DNA of 36,691 nucleotides from Planctomycetota bacterium (GTDB lineage: Bacteria; Planctomycetota; Planctomycetia; Pirellulales; Pirellulaceae). Shown here piece by piece: positions 1 to 11,344 of the stretch. The stretch lies in contig JAJRWU010000286.1 of the NCBI GenBank assembly GCA_024276655.1, forward strand, positions 1 through 36,691, given 5' to 3'. A program made the translations under genes and the position numbers. How positions within the stretch are numbered: position 1 is the first letter of the stretch; each line of letters opens with the position of its first letter. The notes beneath the pieces were generated by a model. The model was not told the DNA's origin. It saw nothing but the letters and a program-made list of their open reading frames with translations, and made no database searches.

Positions 1-1179
1 CAACTTCAATGTTGAACGCAACATTTTCCAAGCTGGTCGAAACGGCAGCATCCAGCGGTGCTCAAAGAACAGCGAGCCTTCGGTTTCAAAGGCGCTATGC
101 GAGGCAGGCGCGGCTGCCATGAGTTTTTCAAATTCGTCATCGCTGAATCCCAACTTCTTCAATACATAGATCTTGTTTTGTCTTAGTTCGTTCTCCGAAT
201 ACGCCGGCCGCGACAATAACGCCAAAGCGGCTTCACGCGTCAACTCTCCCGTACCAATGAGTGTTGACAAGTGCGCCTTGCGTTTGTCGACGCCGAATTT
301 TGTTGGGAGTACATAATTCTGATAAAACTTGGTGAAGGTCGACTCTCCATGCTTCGTACCGTAGTCTCGCCAACCAAGTTCGTTGCTAATCACGCCAACG
401 GCTTCTTTACGAGAGAATTCGATCAAATCAAGAAATTCCAGAATCTTTATGCCCTTATGAAACGCCTTGCGTTTCTGCTTTCGATCAAATATCGGGTACG
501 ACTTCAGCGGCTTTGTTCCAAACCGCCTGTGGATGTCCCGGAGATTGATATGGTCGCACTTCTGGTAGTGCCAACCACGTGGCATGAAGCCCTCGGTAGC
601 GATATTATTGCCGCCCAATATGAACCGAATGTCATGCTTCAGCGCCGTGCGGTACAGCACGCCATAAATGCCATGATCGGTGGGGACTTCAATATCGATC
701 ACCGAAGCCTTGAAATACGCGCGTTGTAGGTCGCGGAACTCCTCCCAGTCAACCACATAGGTGTGGAGGTCAATATTTAACTTGGAGGTTATCCGCTCGA
801 TATTCTGAACGGCAAGTTCGGAATTCCAACCGTTGTCGAAGTGGACCGCCAACGGGCGCAACCCCAACTGCAGAACTTTCCAAGCCAAATAGGAACTGTC
901 CACGCCGCCGGAAATGCCGATGATGCAATCATACGCTTTCCCTTTTCCGACTTCCTGAATCTCGGCGACGGCTTCCGACAAGGCTTCTTCACGCTGCGTT
1001 CGTCGAGCGAGATGCTGGCCCCAACGTTTCTCGAAATTGCGGCACACGTAGCATATGCCGTCAAGATCTCGCTCCAAATCGGGAACATCAGCAGACGTAA
1101 GAATGCAACGCGAACATGCAACACTGGAACTTGGCTCGTCGCGACGCGAATCTAACGTCGAATTTAGGTTGGACAACAT
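1..1179 (-). CDS. N-acetyl sugar amidotransferase (WbpG/WbuX type), partial at left edge
   Basis: The reading frame is open from an ATG at 1179 to the window edge (393 codons, no stop reached), so the gene is cut at its 3' end. The N-terminus has two CxxC pairs (C22/C25 and C43/C46), typical of the zinc knuckle in this family. A PP-loop SGGVDSS follows at residues 90-96, the ATP-pyrophosphatase motif that adenylates the sugar substrate. Known relatives (WbpG, PseA-like) convert an N-acetyl group to an acetamidino group on nucleotide-linked or lipid-linked sugars, using ammonia from a HisH/HisF-like pair. Such partners are not in the window and could lie beyond the edge. Family members are about 370-390 aa, so little should be missing. 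The start is 3 nt after the stop of the upstream acetyltransferase, so translational coupling is likely. The family is confident; the exact sugar is unknown. Confidence 0.88.
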   Translation of the reverse strand, partial: MLSNLNSTLDSRRDEPSSSVACSRCILTSADVPDLERDLDGICYVCRNFEKRWGQHLARRTQREEALSEAVAEIQEVGKGKAYDCIIGISGGVDSSYLAWKVLQLGLRPLAVHFDNGWNSELAVQNIERITSKLNIDLHTYVVDWEEFRDLQRAYFKASVIDIEVPTDHGIYGVLYRTALKHDIRFILGGNNIATEGFMPRGWHYQKCDHINLRDIHRRFGTKPLKSYPIFDRKQKRKAFHKGIKILEFLDLIEFSRKEAVGVISNELGWRDYGTKHGESTFTKFYQNYVLPTKFGVDKRKAHLSTLIGTGELTREAALALLSRPAYSENELRQNKIYVLKKLGFSDDEFEKLMAAAPASHSAFETEGSLFFEHRWMLPFRPAWKMLRSTLKL

Positions 1180-1182
1180 GCG

Positions 1183-1884
1183 TTAGACTCCAAGTCGGCT
1201 GCGTCGAAAGGCTGGAAATCTACGCTTGGAAACGTATCCGTAGTAGCAAAGCTCATTCTCGAACTGAACACATTCGTCCTTCGCCAATTCCCGGATTTTT
1301 CGAGCTGGTGCGCCAGCAACGACGCAATACCCATCTGGGAATGATCGAGTCACGACCGCATTGGCGCCGACCACGGTAAAATCACCCAGCGTAACTCCCG
1401 GCGTAATAATGCTTCCCATGCCCAGCCAGCAGTACGAACCGATGGTCACACCCGGCGCGCTGTCGTGTCGCCGAAGGTCGGTGGGAACATGGTTTGCGCT
1501 GATGATTCCAACATTCGCCGCGATTTGCGTGTAGTCGCCGATCACCACGGGGCCGATTGCTTGAATGTAACAACCGGGTTCGTAACCTGGAGCCGTATCA
1601 ACACCTATCAAAACGTTTTGAGGCTGGTTGATTCGGCTGCTGAAGTGAACCGGCCAATAGGCTTGACGATTGCAACCTAGAATTTTTTGCCAAAACCAAT
1701 ATCGAAACAAGCAAGGGTTTTGCGCACCAGCGGTTTCCCGAATAAAGCGAAATCCCGGCAACCGTGACGCCATGAAATAGGCCGCTTTACGAATCGCGAC
1801 AAGTGATCGTCGGCTACCAGCAACCATGACGCGGTTGGCCAACGAGCGTTGAGGGAAGGGGATTTCACTGCGTTCCATGTACAT
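1183..1884 (-). CDS. Hexapeptide-repeat (left-handed beta-helix) acetyltransferase
   Basis: A 233-aa protein whose middle and C-terminal parts show hexapeptide-repeat periodicity, with [IV]-G-x4 units such as IGDYTQIAANVG and IGSYCWLGMGS. A histidine in the ISANHVP segment fits the catalytic base of WbbJ/WcaF/maltose O-acetyltransferase-like enzymes. The VVAGAPARKIRE end is the usual closing coil of these enzymes. The role inferred from context is O- or N-acetylation of a polysaccharide building block. The first 14-20 nt overlap the end of the ABC ATPase gene; ATGs at 1884 and 1878 are both possible starts. The amidotransferase gene follows after 3 nt. The fold is confident, the acceptor sugar is not known. 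Confidence 0.85.
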   Translation of the reverse strand: MYMERSEIPFPQRSLANRVMVAGSRRSLVAIRKAAYFMASRLPGFRFIRETAGAQNPCLFRYWFWQKILGCNRQAYWPVHFSSRINQPQNVLIGVDTAPGYEPGCYIQAIGPVVIGDYTQIAANVGIISANHVPTDLRRHDSAPGVTIGSYCWLGMGSIITPGVTLGDFTVVGANAVVTRSFPDGYCVVAGAPARKIRELAKDECVQFENELCYYGYVSKRRFPAFRRSRLGV

Positions 1885-3178
1885 TCAACGCCGGGGTTTT
1901 CCGGCAATTCACTTGCCATTCAAACCGAGGATGGACAACGCCGGACGGCGCCGCTGCTCTCGTCCTACCGAGTTGATTCGCGGATAACTCATCAATCTCG
2001 AAAAAGACTCGATTGCCCGACAAAATATCTCGCTCCAAGGGAACGTCGAAATCGACCGATACCAAATAGCCAAGGCGATTCAACAGGTTCTTCGGAATGA
2101 GACAAATACTCTCATACTCTCCTACCGGACGAGGTGAGTTTTCGGCGGCGGCCGCGATATCGCTGCTCGAGCATACTTCGACGCCATCGGTGGTCATAAG
2201 CAATATCGCGACGCGTAGATTGTAGATCGGCCGTTTTAGTCGATAACGAATTCTGATCTGCACGCTCTCGCCTGTTATCAGATGCGAATCAATGCGACCA
2301 TCCGCATCGCCTACCGAAATTTCGAGAAGCTGAATTTCGTCGTTCTCGGCCGTTTCACATTCGGCGCCGACAAAGACGCGTTGCGTGTGAGCATCACTAC
2401 GCAAATAGGCCCGCACAATATCGGGAGTCTCTCCCCGCATATCGATGGCGCCATTTCGCATCAATACCGACTTGCTACACAACTGTTTCACCGCCCCCAT
2501 GTTGTGGCTCACGAAAAGTATGGTTCTTCCTTGCTCGCGGCTCACATCTCGCATTTTCCCCAGGCAACGATTCTGAAACTCAACATCACCCACCGCCAGT
2601 ACTTCGTCAACGATCAGAATTTCCGGCTCCAGATGAGCAGCGACCGCGAAGGCAAGTCGGACGTACATCCCGGACGAATAGCGTTTGACCGGCGTATCGA
2701 TATACTTGCCACATCCCGAGAAGTCGACGATGTCGTCAAAATGTTTGCGAATTTCGGCGCGAGTCATTCCCAGAATCGCCCCGTTCAGAAAAATGTTTTC
2801 GCGGCCTGTTAGCTCTGGGTGAAATCCGGTGCCGACTTCCAGCAAACTGGCCATCCGACCGTAAGCGGTTATTCTTCCCGTCGTGGGGGCCGTCACGCGA
2901 GACAGCAACTTCAGCAACGTCGACTTCCCCGCTCCATTGCGGCCGATAATGCCTAGAATTTCACCCTGCTGGACTTCCAGGTTGATGTCGCGCAACGCCC
3001 AAACATATTCTCCACCGGCCTCTCGAAGATCATTGCTCTGGCCGACCCTCGCAAACGGGTCTCCTCTGCCGCGAACGCGCGCCCACCAACGATTCAGATC
3101 GTGCGCCAAGGTTCCCGTGCCGACCTGCCCCAGGCGGTACATTTTCGAGACGTTTTCAATGGAAATCGATATGCTCAC
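1865..3178 (-). CDS. Polysaccharide ABC exporter ATPase with C-terminal substrate-binding domain (Wzt-like)
   Basis: An ATP-binding cassette subunit, taken from a GTG at 3178 because the protein then opens with a segment (SISIENVSKMYRLG) that matches Wzt-like N-termini. The frame extends to another GTG at 3277, adding 33 residues that look non-family. Visible motifs are Walker A (GRNGAGKST), the signature YSSGMYVRLAF, Walker B (EILIVDEVLAVGD) and the switch histidine in FVSHNMG. After about residue 265 a separate beta-rich domain of some 150 aa resembles the Wzt C-terminal jelly roll, which in known systems recognises a modified chain end. The permease gene lies immediately upstream. In ABC-dependent O-antigen pathways this pair exports the finished lipid-linked glycan across the inner membrane. 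Confidence 0.92.
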   Translation of the reverse strand: MSISISIENVSKMYRLGQVGTGTLAHDLNRWWARVRGRGDPFARVGQSNDLREAGGEYVWALRDINLEVQQGEILGIIGRNGAGKSTLLKLLSRVTAPTTGRITAYGRMASLLEVGTGFHPELTGRENIFLNGAILGMTRAEIRKHFDDIVDFSGCGKYIDTPVKRYSSGMYVRLAFAVAAHLEPEILIVDEVLAVGDVEFQNRCLGKMRDVSREQGRTILFVSHNMGAVKQLCSKSVLMRNGAIDMRGETPDIVRAYLRSDAHTQRVFVGAECETAENDEIQLLEISVGDADGRIDSHLITGESVQIRIRYRLKRPIYNLRVAILLMTTDGVEVCSSSDIAAAAENSPRPVGEYESICLIPKNLLNRLGYLVSVDFDVPLERDILSGNRVFFEIDELSANQLGRTRAAAPSGVVHPRFEWQVNCRKTPALNVHGTQ

Positions 3179-3333
3179 GACGATATCGAACGATTGAAGG
3201 CGTGTTGTGAATAAGAGATAGTCATCGTTTCGGACAGTAAAGAGTTTGCATGAGCGGACGGAATTGCAACAGAACACAACTCAGCGATCGTTTCTCGCGA
3301 TTCGCTGACACAAATCAGGTCAATGCATCGTCG

Positions 3334-4230
3334 TCAGACAGTATCCATGAAGGTTTTCTCCACCCGGTTAAAAATTACCGCACCGGCGAACATAATGAAC
3401 ACGGCGCAGCATGCGCTGTAGGCCAGACCGCCAAGGCTGTATTGACCTACTCCCAGAAACGCGTATCGAAAGGTTTCGAGGATCGGCGTGAGCGGGTTCA
3501 GCAAAATCAGCCATTGATATTTTTCCGGCAACGTTGACGCCGGGTAGATCACCGGAGTCGCGTACATGGCCAGTTGCACGGCGAATTGCAGGAGGAATCG
3601 CAAATCTCGATACTTTGTTGTCAGTGAACTGATGATCATTCCGAGGCCCAATCCAATACCGGCCATTATTAGAATCAAGACGGGAAACCAAAAGACGGCG
3701 GCATTCATCGCGATTGCATGGCCGGAAAACTTGTAGTACGTCCAGAACACGAGGAACAAAGCAAACTGAACCGCGAACTTGAGCAAGTTCGAGGCGATGA
3801 TCGACAGCGGGACGATGACTCTTGGAAAATAAACCTTGCCAAAGATATTCGCGTTCGCAGTAAATGTCTCGGATGTCTTGGTCAACGATTCAGAAAAGTA
3901 ACCCCAGCATGTGATCCCCACGAGGTAGAACAGTATGGCCGGCAAGCCGTCTGTCGAGAGGCCCGCGATATTCTTGAAAACCAGAGTGAACACCAAGGTC
4001 GTCATGACCGGCTGGATCAAGAACCATATCGGCCCGAGTATCGTCTGCTTGTACAGCGAAACAAAGTCCCGATACACGAGCAGCCACAACAGATCCCGAT
4101 AGCGCCAGACTTCGCGCACATTGAGCGATAGCCAACCTTGCGGGGGGCCGATAACAGTCACCGGTAAACTGGCGTGTGGCGCGACGGCGACGTCGTCTGG
4201 GCGGCAAGTGCTTGTTTCTGCAACAGACAT
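3334..4230 (-). CDS. Polysaccharide ABC exporter permease (Wzm-like, ABC-2 type)
   Basis: A membrane protein of about 298 aa from the ATG at 4230; the frame also opens at a TTG at 4254. It has a cytoplasmic N-terminal stretch and then about six hydrophobic segments. Family landmarks are RDLLWLLVYRDFVSLYKQTILGPIW before the first membrane span, KVYFPRVIVPLS in the middle, and YATPVIYPAS then LLNPLTPILETFRYAFLG near the end. All are typical of ABC-2 permeases that export O-antigen or teichoic acid. The ATPase gene follows at once, so the two subunits should form one exporter. Its presence beside a Wzy-like and a Wzc-like protein is unusual. Confidence 0.92.
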   Translation of the reverse strand: MSVAETSTCRPDDVAVAPHASLPVTVIGPPQGWLSLNVREVWRYRDLLWLLVYRDFVSLYKQTILGPIWFLIQPVMTTLVFTLVFKNIAGLSTDGLPAILFYLVGITCWGYFSESLTKTSETFTANANIFGKVYFPRVIVPLSIIASNLLKFAVQFALFLVFWTYYKFSGHAIAMNAAVFWFPVLILIMAGIGLGLGMIISSLTTKYRDLRFLLQFAVQLAMYATPVIYPASTLPEKYQWLILLNPLTPILETFRYAFLGVGQYSLGGLAYSACCAVFIMFAGAVIFNRVEKTFMDTV

Positions 4231-4320
4231 TTTATGTAGATGGCAAGGAGCCAAAACCGGAAATGGGAAGCGCGACGCCCTTCGGGTTTTGAGCCTTGCG
4301 GTCGTTATTAATTCCCGAAT

Positions 4321-5340
4321 TCAACGAACGCTGATATTAGACGTCGAAGCCAAACACTCTGTTTGGGCGAGCGCTAGGTCGTGATCCACCATGAGGTTCA
4401 CAAGCTGTTCAAAACCGATGGTTGGCGACCAGTTGAGAACCGACCGAGCCTTCGCGGAGTTGCCTCGTAAATCGACGGGATCGGCGGGGCGGCGCAGCCG
4501 GTCGTCGATTTTGACGTAGTTCCTCCAGTTCAAGCCAACTCGACTAAAAGCCGTCTGCAGAAAGTCTTCGATCGAATACGACTTGCCGGTCGCGAGCACA
4601 AAATCGTCGGGGGTTTTCTGTTGCAGCATCAGCCACATGGCTTCCACATAATCCTTGGCGAAGCCCCAATCGCGTTGCACGGCGAGTGACCCCAGATGCA
4701 ACTCCTGCTGAAGACCGAGTTTGATGCGAGCTACGGCGCGGGCGATCTTGCGGGTGACAAAGTTCTCGCCACGACGAGGCGATTCGTGGTTGTAGCAAAT
4801 CGCATTACAGAAGAATAGGCTGTAGGAACGACGGTAAATGCGAACCATTTGCGTGGCGAAAGCTTTTGCACATCCGTAAGGCGACGTTGGATTAATCGGT
4901 GTGTGCTCGTCTTGGGGAGAATCGGTGGGCGTTCCAAAGATTTCGCGAGAACTCGCGTGAAGAAAACGCGGAATCGTTGGCAGGTCGCGTAGCGCTTCCA
5001 TGATCCTGAGCGTTCCCATCGCGGTCAGTTCGCAGGTGCTTTCCGGGATTTCGAAGCTGAGTCCAACATCGCTTTGCCCGGCAAAATGATAGACTTCGCT
5101 GGGGCCGGCCGCAGTCAAAATGCGACGAATCGTCGTTGTATCGGCGAGGTCGGCGCAATGCAAAAAGAGCCGTCGTTCGATTGTTTTCTGATCACCACTG
5201 AGATGGCTAAGGCGTGATTGTTCCCGCGTGCTCGAACGACGCACCAGACCATGAACGACGTACCCCTTAGCGAGCAACAACTCGGCTAGGTAAGAGCCGT
5301 CTTGCCCCGTGATTCCAGTAATGAGTGCGACCTTCCGCAT
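4321..5340 (-). CDS. GDP-mannose 4,6-dehydratase family protein, divergent second copy
   Basis: A 339-aa extended SDR enzyme. The N-terminal nucleotide-binding motif [11 protein letters not shown] is at residues 8-18, and the catalytic YxxxK is in SPYGCAK (Y155, K159). The stretch [19 protein letters not shown] is diagnostic of GDP-mannose 4,6-dehydratases. The active-site loop reads HASSREIFG, where the Gmd domain encoded just upstream has QASSSEMFG. The key glutamate (E133) is kept but one serine is replaced by arginine. It is clearly a paralogue of the Gmd half of the 5431-7509 fusion. It may be a redundant dehydratase, or it may feed another GDP-6-deoxy sugar such as rhamnose or 6-deoxy-talose; the sequence does not decide. 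A 90-nt gap separates it from the fusion gene, on the same strand. Confidence 0.88.
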   Translation of the reverse strand: MRKVALITGITGQDGSYLAELLLAKGYVVHGLVRRSSTREQSRLSHLSGDQKTIERRLFLHCADLADTTTIRRILTAAGPSEVYHFAGQSDVGLSFEIPESTCELTAMGTLRIMEALRDLPTIPRFLHASSREIFGTPTDSPQDEHTPINPTSPYGCAKAFATQMVRIYRRSYSLFFCNAICYNHESPRRGENFVTRKIARAVARIKLGLQQELHLGSLAVQRDWGFAKDYVEAMWLMLQQKTPDDFVLATGKSYSIEDFLQTAFSRVGLNWRNYVKIDDRLRRPADPVDLRGNSAKARSVLNWSPTIGFEQLVNLMVDHDLALAQTECLASTSNISVR

Positions 5341-5430
5341 CGAATCTTAGAGTGTCCTGTTTTCTATTGGTTCAGACGCCGCCGCGGTTCGCGACGAACG
5401 CTTTCGAGCCACGTTTCACGGCGCCGTTGC

Positions 5431-7505
<2,075 letters not shown>

Positions 7506-7509
<4 letters not shown>

Positions 7510-8786
7510 GTCGGCTGGCTTTTCAACGTTGTTTCAGCGAATGTCGGGCGTGACGTCGGTTCGAGGATTTGCCGAATCATCTGGCGGAAGCGATCGACGC
7601 CGACCGGGCGATCAAAGGATTCGACAGCCAATGCGCGGGCTCTTTCTCCCACCCCATCGAAGTCGTCGCGGCGATCGAAAAACCAAGCGATCTTTTCGGC
7701 CAGCTTTTTCGGCTGGTCGGGTTCAACGTTGGCGCCAACTTGTTCGCGAGTCGTCAGTTTCGCTAGTTCGCTATCTTCCGGCGCAACCGTTAAAATGGGC
7801 GTCGCGGAGGCTAACGCACCGTACAATTTGCTCGGCATCAGGTAGCGACTGACGCGAGCGTCTACCGGAACCAAATGGATATCCGCAGCGCTGAGGCTTT
7901 CGCCAAGCCTCTCAAACGGTTGATAGTCGACGAATCGGATGTTCGATAGTTCGCATCGTTCGGCTTGTTCCAAGAGATGCTTTTTGGCGGCTCCGTCGCC
8001 GACCAACAGGAAAACAATGTCTTCTCGATTCTTGAGTTGCTCGGCGGCCTGGAGGATATTATGCAGTCCTTGGCACTGGCCAAGGTTTCCGGAATACATG
8101 ACGACGAATTTGTGGTTCAATCCAAGCTCGGTGCGAAACGCGTTGTTTCTCTTCGCGGGTCCGATTTTCGCAACGTCGACCCAGTTCGGAATCACATCAA
8201 TGGAATCGGGCGGCACATCGGCTTCCAATACGACATCGCGCATGTCATCACTGAGAACGACGACGCGGTTTGCGGTGCGGTAGGCGGCGGCGAAGCGACG
8301 CTCAAGCAGCTTTGTAATCCAATTGTCGGGCAGCTTGCCCAGCGCCACCGCCAATTGGGGGTAGATGTCTTGCAGATAGACGACCGACTTGCAGCGAAAA
8401 CGCCATTTTATCCACCCGCCCAGGAGGCAAAGCATTGGCGGGTCGGACTCGACGACGACGACATCAGGCCGTTTCGCCGTTAGTGAAGCGAAGGCGGCGC
8501 TGACCAGAAAACTAATATAGTTTATCGCTCGCCCCACAAACGACGACTTGCGAAACGTCGTATGCCAGACACGCCGAATCTCGACGCCGTTGTGAAAATC
8601 TGACCCCCAGCGACGAAAACTAGTCTGCTGAAGATTTCGATTCGGCTGTCCGGCAATCACACTGATTTCAAACTCTTCGGCAAGGTCCTCGCAGAGTTGC
8701 GTGAGCAGTTGCCCAGTTGCCTCGACATCAGGATAGTAGGAGCGATTGATGAACATGATTCGCTTACGAGTCGCGGATGAGGTCAT
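7506..8786 (-). CDS. WcaI-like family 4 glycosyltransferase
   Basis: A GT-B fold glycosyltransferase of about 426 aa from the ATG at 8786; a GTG at 8831 would add 15 residues. The N-terminal domain opens with [19 protein letters not shown], close to the start of the colanic acid enzyme WcaI. The C-terminal nucleotide-sugar domain contains [16 protein letters not shown] and the acidic E-x7-E region near [23 protein letters not shown]. The likely role is to transfer one sugar, plausibly fucose given the adjacent gene, to the lipid-linked repeat unit on the cytoplasmic face. It lies between the NusG-like gene and the Fcl-Gmd fusion, and overlaps the latter by 4 nt. Donor and acceptor cannot be read from the sequence. 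Confidence 0.88.
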
Positions 8787-8843
8787 TTCTAGCTCGAGTG
8801 GGACCGCGACTTGACGAGAGCGGAGAACCACCTCTCGGCCATC

Positions 8844-9497
8844 CTAGCGAGGGTTGTAGACAACATCGATGGAGCCTTTGGTTGTTTCGGGCGCGTCAAC
8901 CAGGGCGGAGGCGGGCGCCAGGTACTCGAGTTGGCAGTCGTCTAATTCCACCGAGGCGCCTTGTTGCATGAAATTGACCGCGACGATCAATCGTGATTTT
9001 CCTTGACGTCGAGTGACGACGCCCTCAAAGCTGGCGAATTTCCCAGTTTTCACTCGCACCAAATCGCCCGCGACAAGCCTCGCTTCGCGAGAAAGCGGTT
9101 CGCCCGTTTCGATCAGCCGTTGGATATGCGCCAAGTCTTGCGTGAGTTGGAGGCCATCGCTGACTTGTCGGCACTGCGAAATGCAATTGGTGGTTTGTGC
9201 CGCGTATCGGTCGAGTACGTTGCCGTAAACAAACACGTAGTTGGAAAACAGCGGATCATACACACGGCGAATTCGGCCAGCCTTCGAGCGATAGCGGCGT
9301 TCGATCGTGGGGCAGCAGAAAGCAACTTCCAACACCTCCAACTTCCGCATCAACTGTTTCTCCTGACGCGACCGCGTATACATCGCCCACCAACGCGGCG
9401 ACTCCTCCGTCAGAGGACCATCGTTGGAAAGTTCCGCCTCCGCTTGCGCCAAAAGATCATTGGGAAAGAGACTGGTTTCTTGTTTGAGGATCGGCAT
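8844..9497 (-). CDS. NusG/RfaH-like specialised transcription elongation factor
   Basis: A 217-aa protein with a NusG N-terminal domain at about residues 35-135. It begins WWAMYTRSRQEKQLMRKLE and includes DPLFSNYVFVYG, the equivalent of the LFPGYLFV core of NusG. A KOW domain follows at about 141-192 (VAGDLVRVKTGKFASFEGVV). Both ends carry short extensions absent from housekeeping NusG. Specialised paralogues such as RfaH, UpxY and LoaP sit in polysaccharide loci and suppress termination in long operons. The position here, first gene of the distal block of a 17-kb glycan locus, fits that role. A 25-nt element at 9550-9574, shared with the wzc leader, lies 52 nt before its start. No clear Shine-Dalgarno site is visible before the ATG. 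Confidence 0.85.
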   Translation of the reverse strand: MPILKQETSLFPNDLLAQAEAELSNDGPLTEESPRWWAMYTRSRQEKQLMRKLEVLEVAFCCPTIERRYRSKAGRIRRVYDPLFSNYVFVYGNVLDRYAAQTTNCISQCRQVSDGLQLTQDLAHIQRLIETGEPLSREARLVAGDLVRVKTGKFASFEGVVTRRQGKSRLIVAVNFMQQGASVELDDCQLEYLAPASALVDAPETTKGSIDVVYNPR

Positions 9498-9549
9498 CTT
9501 GTTGCGAAGCTAGGTGTTTATAACCGTGAGGAGAATCGTTGTGTGCGCA

Positions 9550-9574
9550 CACTCCGTGCCCTTGGGTGACACAC
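9550..9574 (-). promoter_or_regulatory. Leader element, copy 1 (shared with 14668-14692)
   Basis: This 25-nt stretch matches 14668-14692 at 22 positions and lies 52 nt upstream of the NusG-like gene in a 228-nt gap. Read on the minus strand it begins GTGTGTCACCCA and ends ACGGAGTG. It is flanked by a perfect 12-bp palindrome gtgtgcgcacac at 9541-9552. It could be an antiterminator recruitment site (ops-like) or an operator. The function is inferred; the repetition is seen. Confidence 0.5.
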
Positions 9575-9725
9575 GGTCAACCCGAATTCTCGCCGAAATA
9601 GGATCTGTCCCAACAAACGTACGGCAGCCGACACACCATTCAACAGTAGTTCGATTTTGAGCAGTTGAAAGAATAAACGTCATGGTTAGGTGGGAATTAA
9701 AAAAGTTGCCGGCGTTGAGATCGAT

Positions 9726-11282
9726 TCAATCGTGGTGTTGCTCTTTCGCCGAAACATCCAGCGCTGGAATCAGCACCCTTTCCCCTGCTTCTGGGGTGTG
9801 TATATCGTTCGCCGTTGCCTCGCTCCCTAGTTCGAGCAAGTCGGACAAGTGTGCTTCGACGGGGCGCAGGCCAGCAATTAAATCACTCATCGCCTCGAAG
9901 ATGTTTACGTTTTCCGAAGTGCCGCTCAGGCGGAGCCTGCCGACCGCCATATCGCGAACCAGGAGCGGAATATCGGAACGCCAAATTTTGGCTTCATTCA
10001 TTTCAGCGTCACGGCGCCGCCAGGAGGCATGGAATTCCTCGCCCATCCCTGGCAGGCTGACATTTAAGTGAATGGAGTCCAGGTCGAGGCGTTCGGCGTA
10101 GGTTGTGAGCATCTCCCAGAGGTCTTCCCACTGCCGGGTTCCGCACAACCGTGTTTGGACGTTATGATCCGTCCTGGCGTTTTTATCGGAAAACGAGGGT
10201 GTCAACGATTTTACCAGCCCTAGCACGCGTTTCCCCAGCAACACGCATTCGTGGCGTCCGAAGAGCCGCGTCACGATGAGCACGGAACAGACGGCGACGA
10301 TTGCGGCGTAGGCCAGCAGCTCGTCTTTCATGTACACGCTTAACGCCGCCCCCACCGCCGTGACACAGCACAACGCCCCGACGACGAGGAGAATTTTCCG
10401 ATCACTAAAACCGTGTTGCTGCAAACTATGGTGAAGATGCCCGCGGTCGGTCACGTAGAGGCTGCGGCCGGTCAGTTTTCTTCGCAGTATGGCCATCGCG
10501 ACGTCGAACACGGGGACGGCCCAAATGGCGGTTGGCGCCGCCAGAACGACTGACGCCGGCCCCTTGAGCGAACTACGAATGGCCAAAGCCCCCAGAACGA
10601 GCCCGATAATCATGCTGCCGGCGTCGCCTAGGAAAATGCTCGCCGGCGGGCGATTATAAACCAGAAACCCTGTTAAGGATCCGGCCAGAGCCAAAGCCAG
10701 AAACGCCTCCGTTACATGCCCCGTAAGACTCGCCATGACGGCTATCGCGAGGCTCAGTATGATGCCAATGCTGGTCGCCAATCCGTCCATCCCGTCGAGG
10801 AGATTGACCGCGTTGATAGCGCCCAGGATCCAAAACAACGTGAGCGGCGCCGACAGAACGCCCAGTTCAAACATCACTCCAAAAATTTGCACACGCTGTA
10901 TGATCAGGCCCGACGCTAACAAGATCATCGCGGCCACGACCTGACCGGCCAATTTCTGGCGGCCGCGCAAGCCGAAGCGGTCGTCAACCAAGCCGATAAG
11001 ACACAAGACCGTTGCCGATGAGAGCATGCCCGCCAGGAAAATGGCGTTGCTTGTCACCTGCGACCTTTGGGAATCGGAACAGAACACCGCCGCCATGGTT
11101 GCGATAACGAATGCTATCAAAACCGCCACGCCGCCCCCAAGAGGAGTCGCCTCCTTATGGAGCTTGCGGTGCTCGTTCGGGTGGTCGACGATATTCCACC
11201 GTCTGGCCAAGCCCCGCACCCAAGGCGTCAGTAGCAGGCAGGCGACAAACGCGGTAAGAAATGTTCCGAAAAGCAGTTTCAT
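9726..11282 (-). CDS. WecA/MraY-type undecaprenyl-phosphate sugar-1-phosphate transferase with C-terminal extension
   Basis: The first about 345 residues form a polytopic polyprenyl-phosphate transferase with the family motifs in order: the VDDR aspartates (D100, D101), NLLDGMDG (residues 160-167), YNRPPASIFLGDAGS (D220) and HLHH at 282-285. Such enzymes load GlcNAc-1-P or a related sugar-1-P onto undecaprenyl phosphate and so start the repeat unit. The protein is 518 aa where WecA homologues are about 350. The extra soluble stretch of about 165 aa (EDLWEMLTTYAERLDLDSIHLNV and onward) follows the last membrane span and matches no family I recognise. It might be a regulatory or docking domain. 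The gene lies 62 nt downstream of the CpsB-like phosphatase. Confidence 0.9.
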   Translation of the reverse strand: MKLLFGTFLTAFVACLLLTPWVRGLARRWNIVDHPNEHRKLHKEATPLGGGVAVLIAFVIATMAAVFCSDSQRSQVTSNAIFLAGMLSSATVLCLIGLVDDRFGLRGRQKLAGQVVAAMILLASGLIIQRVQIFGVMFELGVLSAPLTLFWILGAINAVNLLDGMDGLATSIGIILSLAIAVMASLTGHVTEAFLALALAGSLTGFLVYNRPPASIFLGDAGSMIIGLVLGALAIRSSLKGPASVVLAAPTAIWAVPVFDVAMAILRRKLTGRSLYVTDRGHLHHSLQQHGFSDRKILLVVGALCCVTAVGAALSVYMKDELLAYAAIVAVCSVLIVTRLFGRHECVLLGKRVLGLVKSLTPSFSDKNARTDHNVQTRLCGTRQWEDLWEMLTTYAERLDLDSIHLNVSLPGMGEEFHASWRRRDAEMNEAKIWRSDIPLLVRDMAVGRLRLSGTSENVNIFEAMSDLIAGLRPVEAHLSDLLELGSEATANDIHTPEAGERVLIPALDVSAKEQHHD

Positions 11283-11344
11283 GTCAGCAAATTAAAGAGG
11301 TAAAGGCAAGGAATCGCGCTCTCGATGTTCGACGGCAAATGCAA

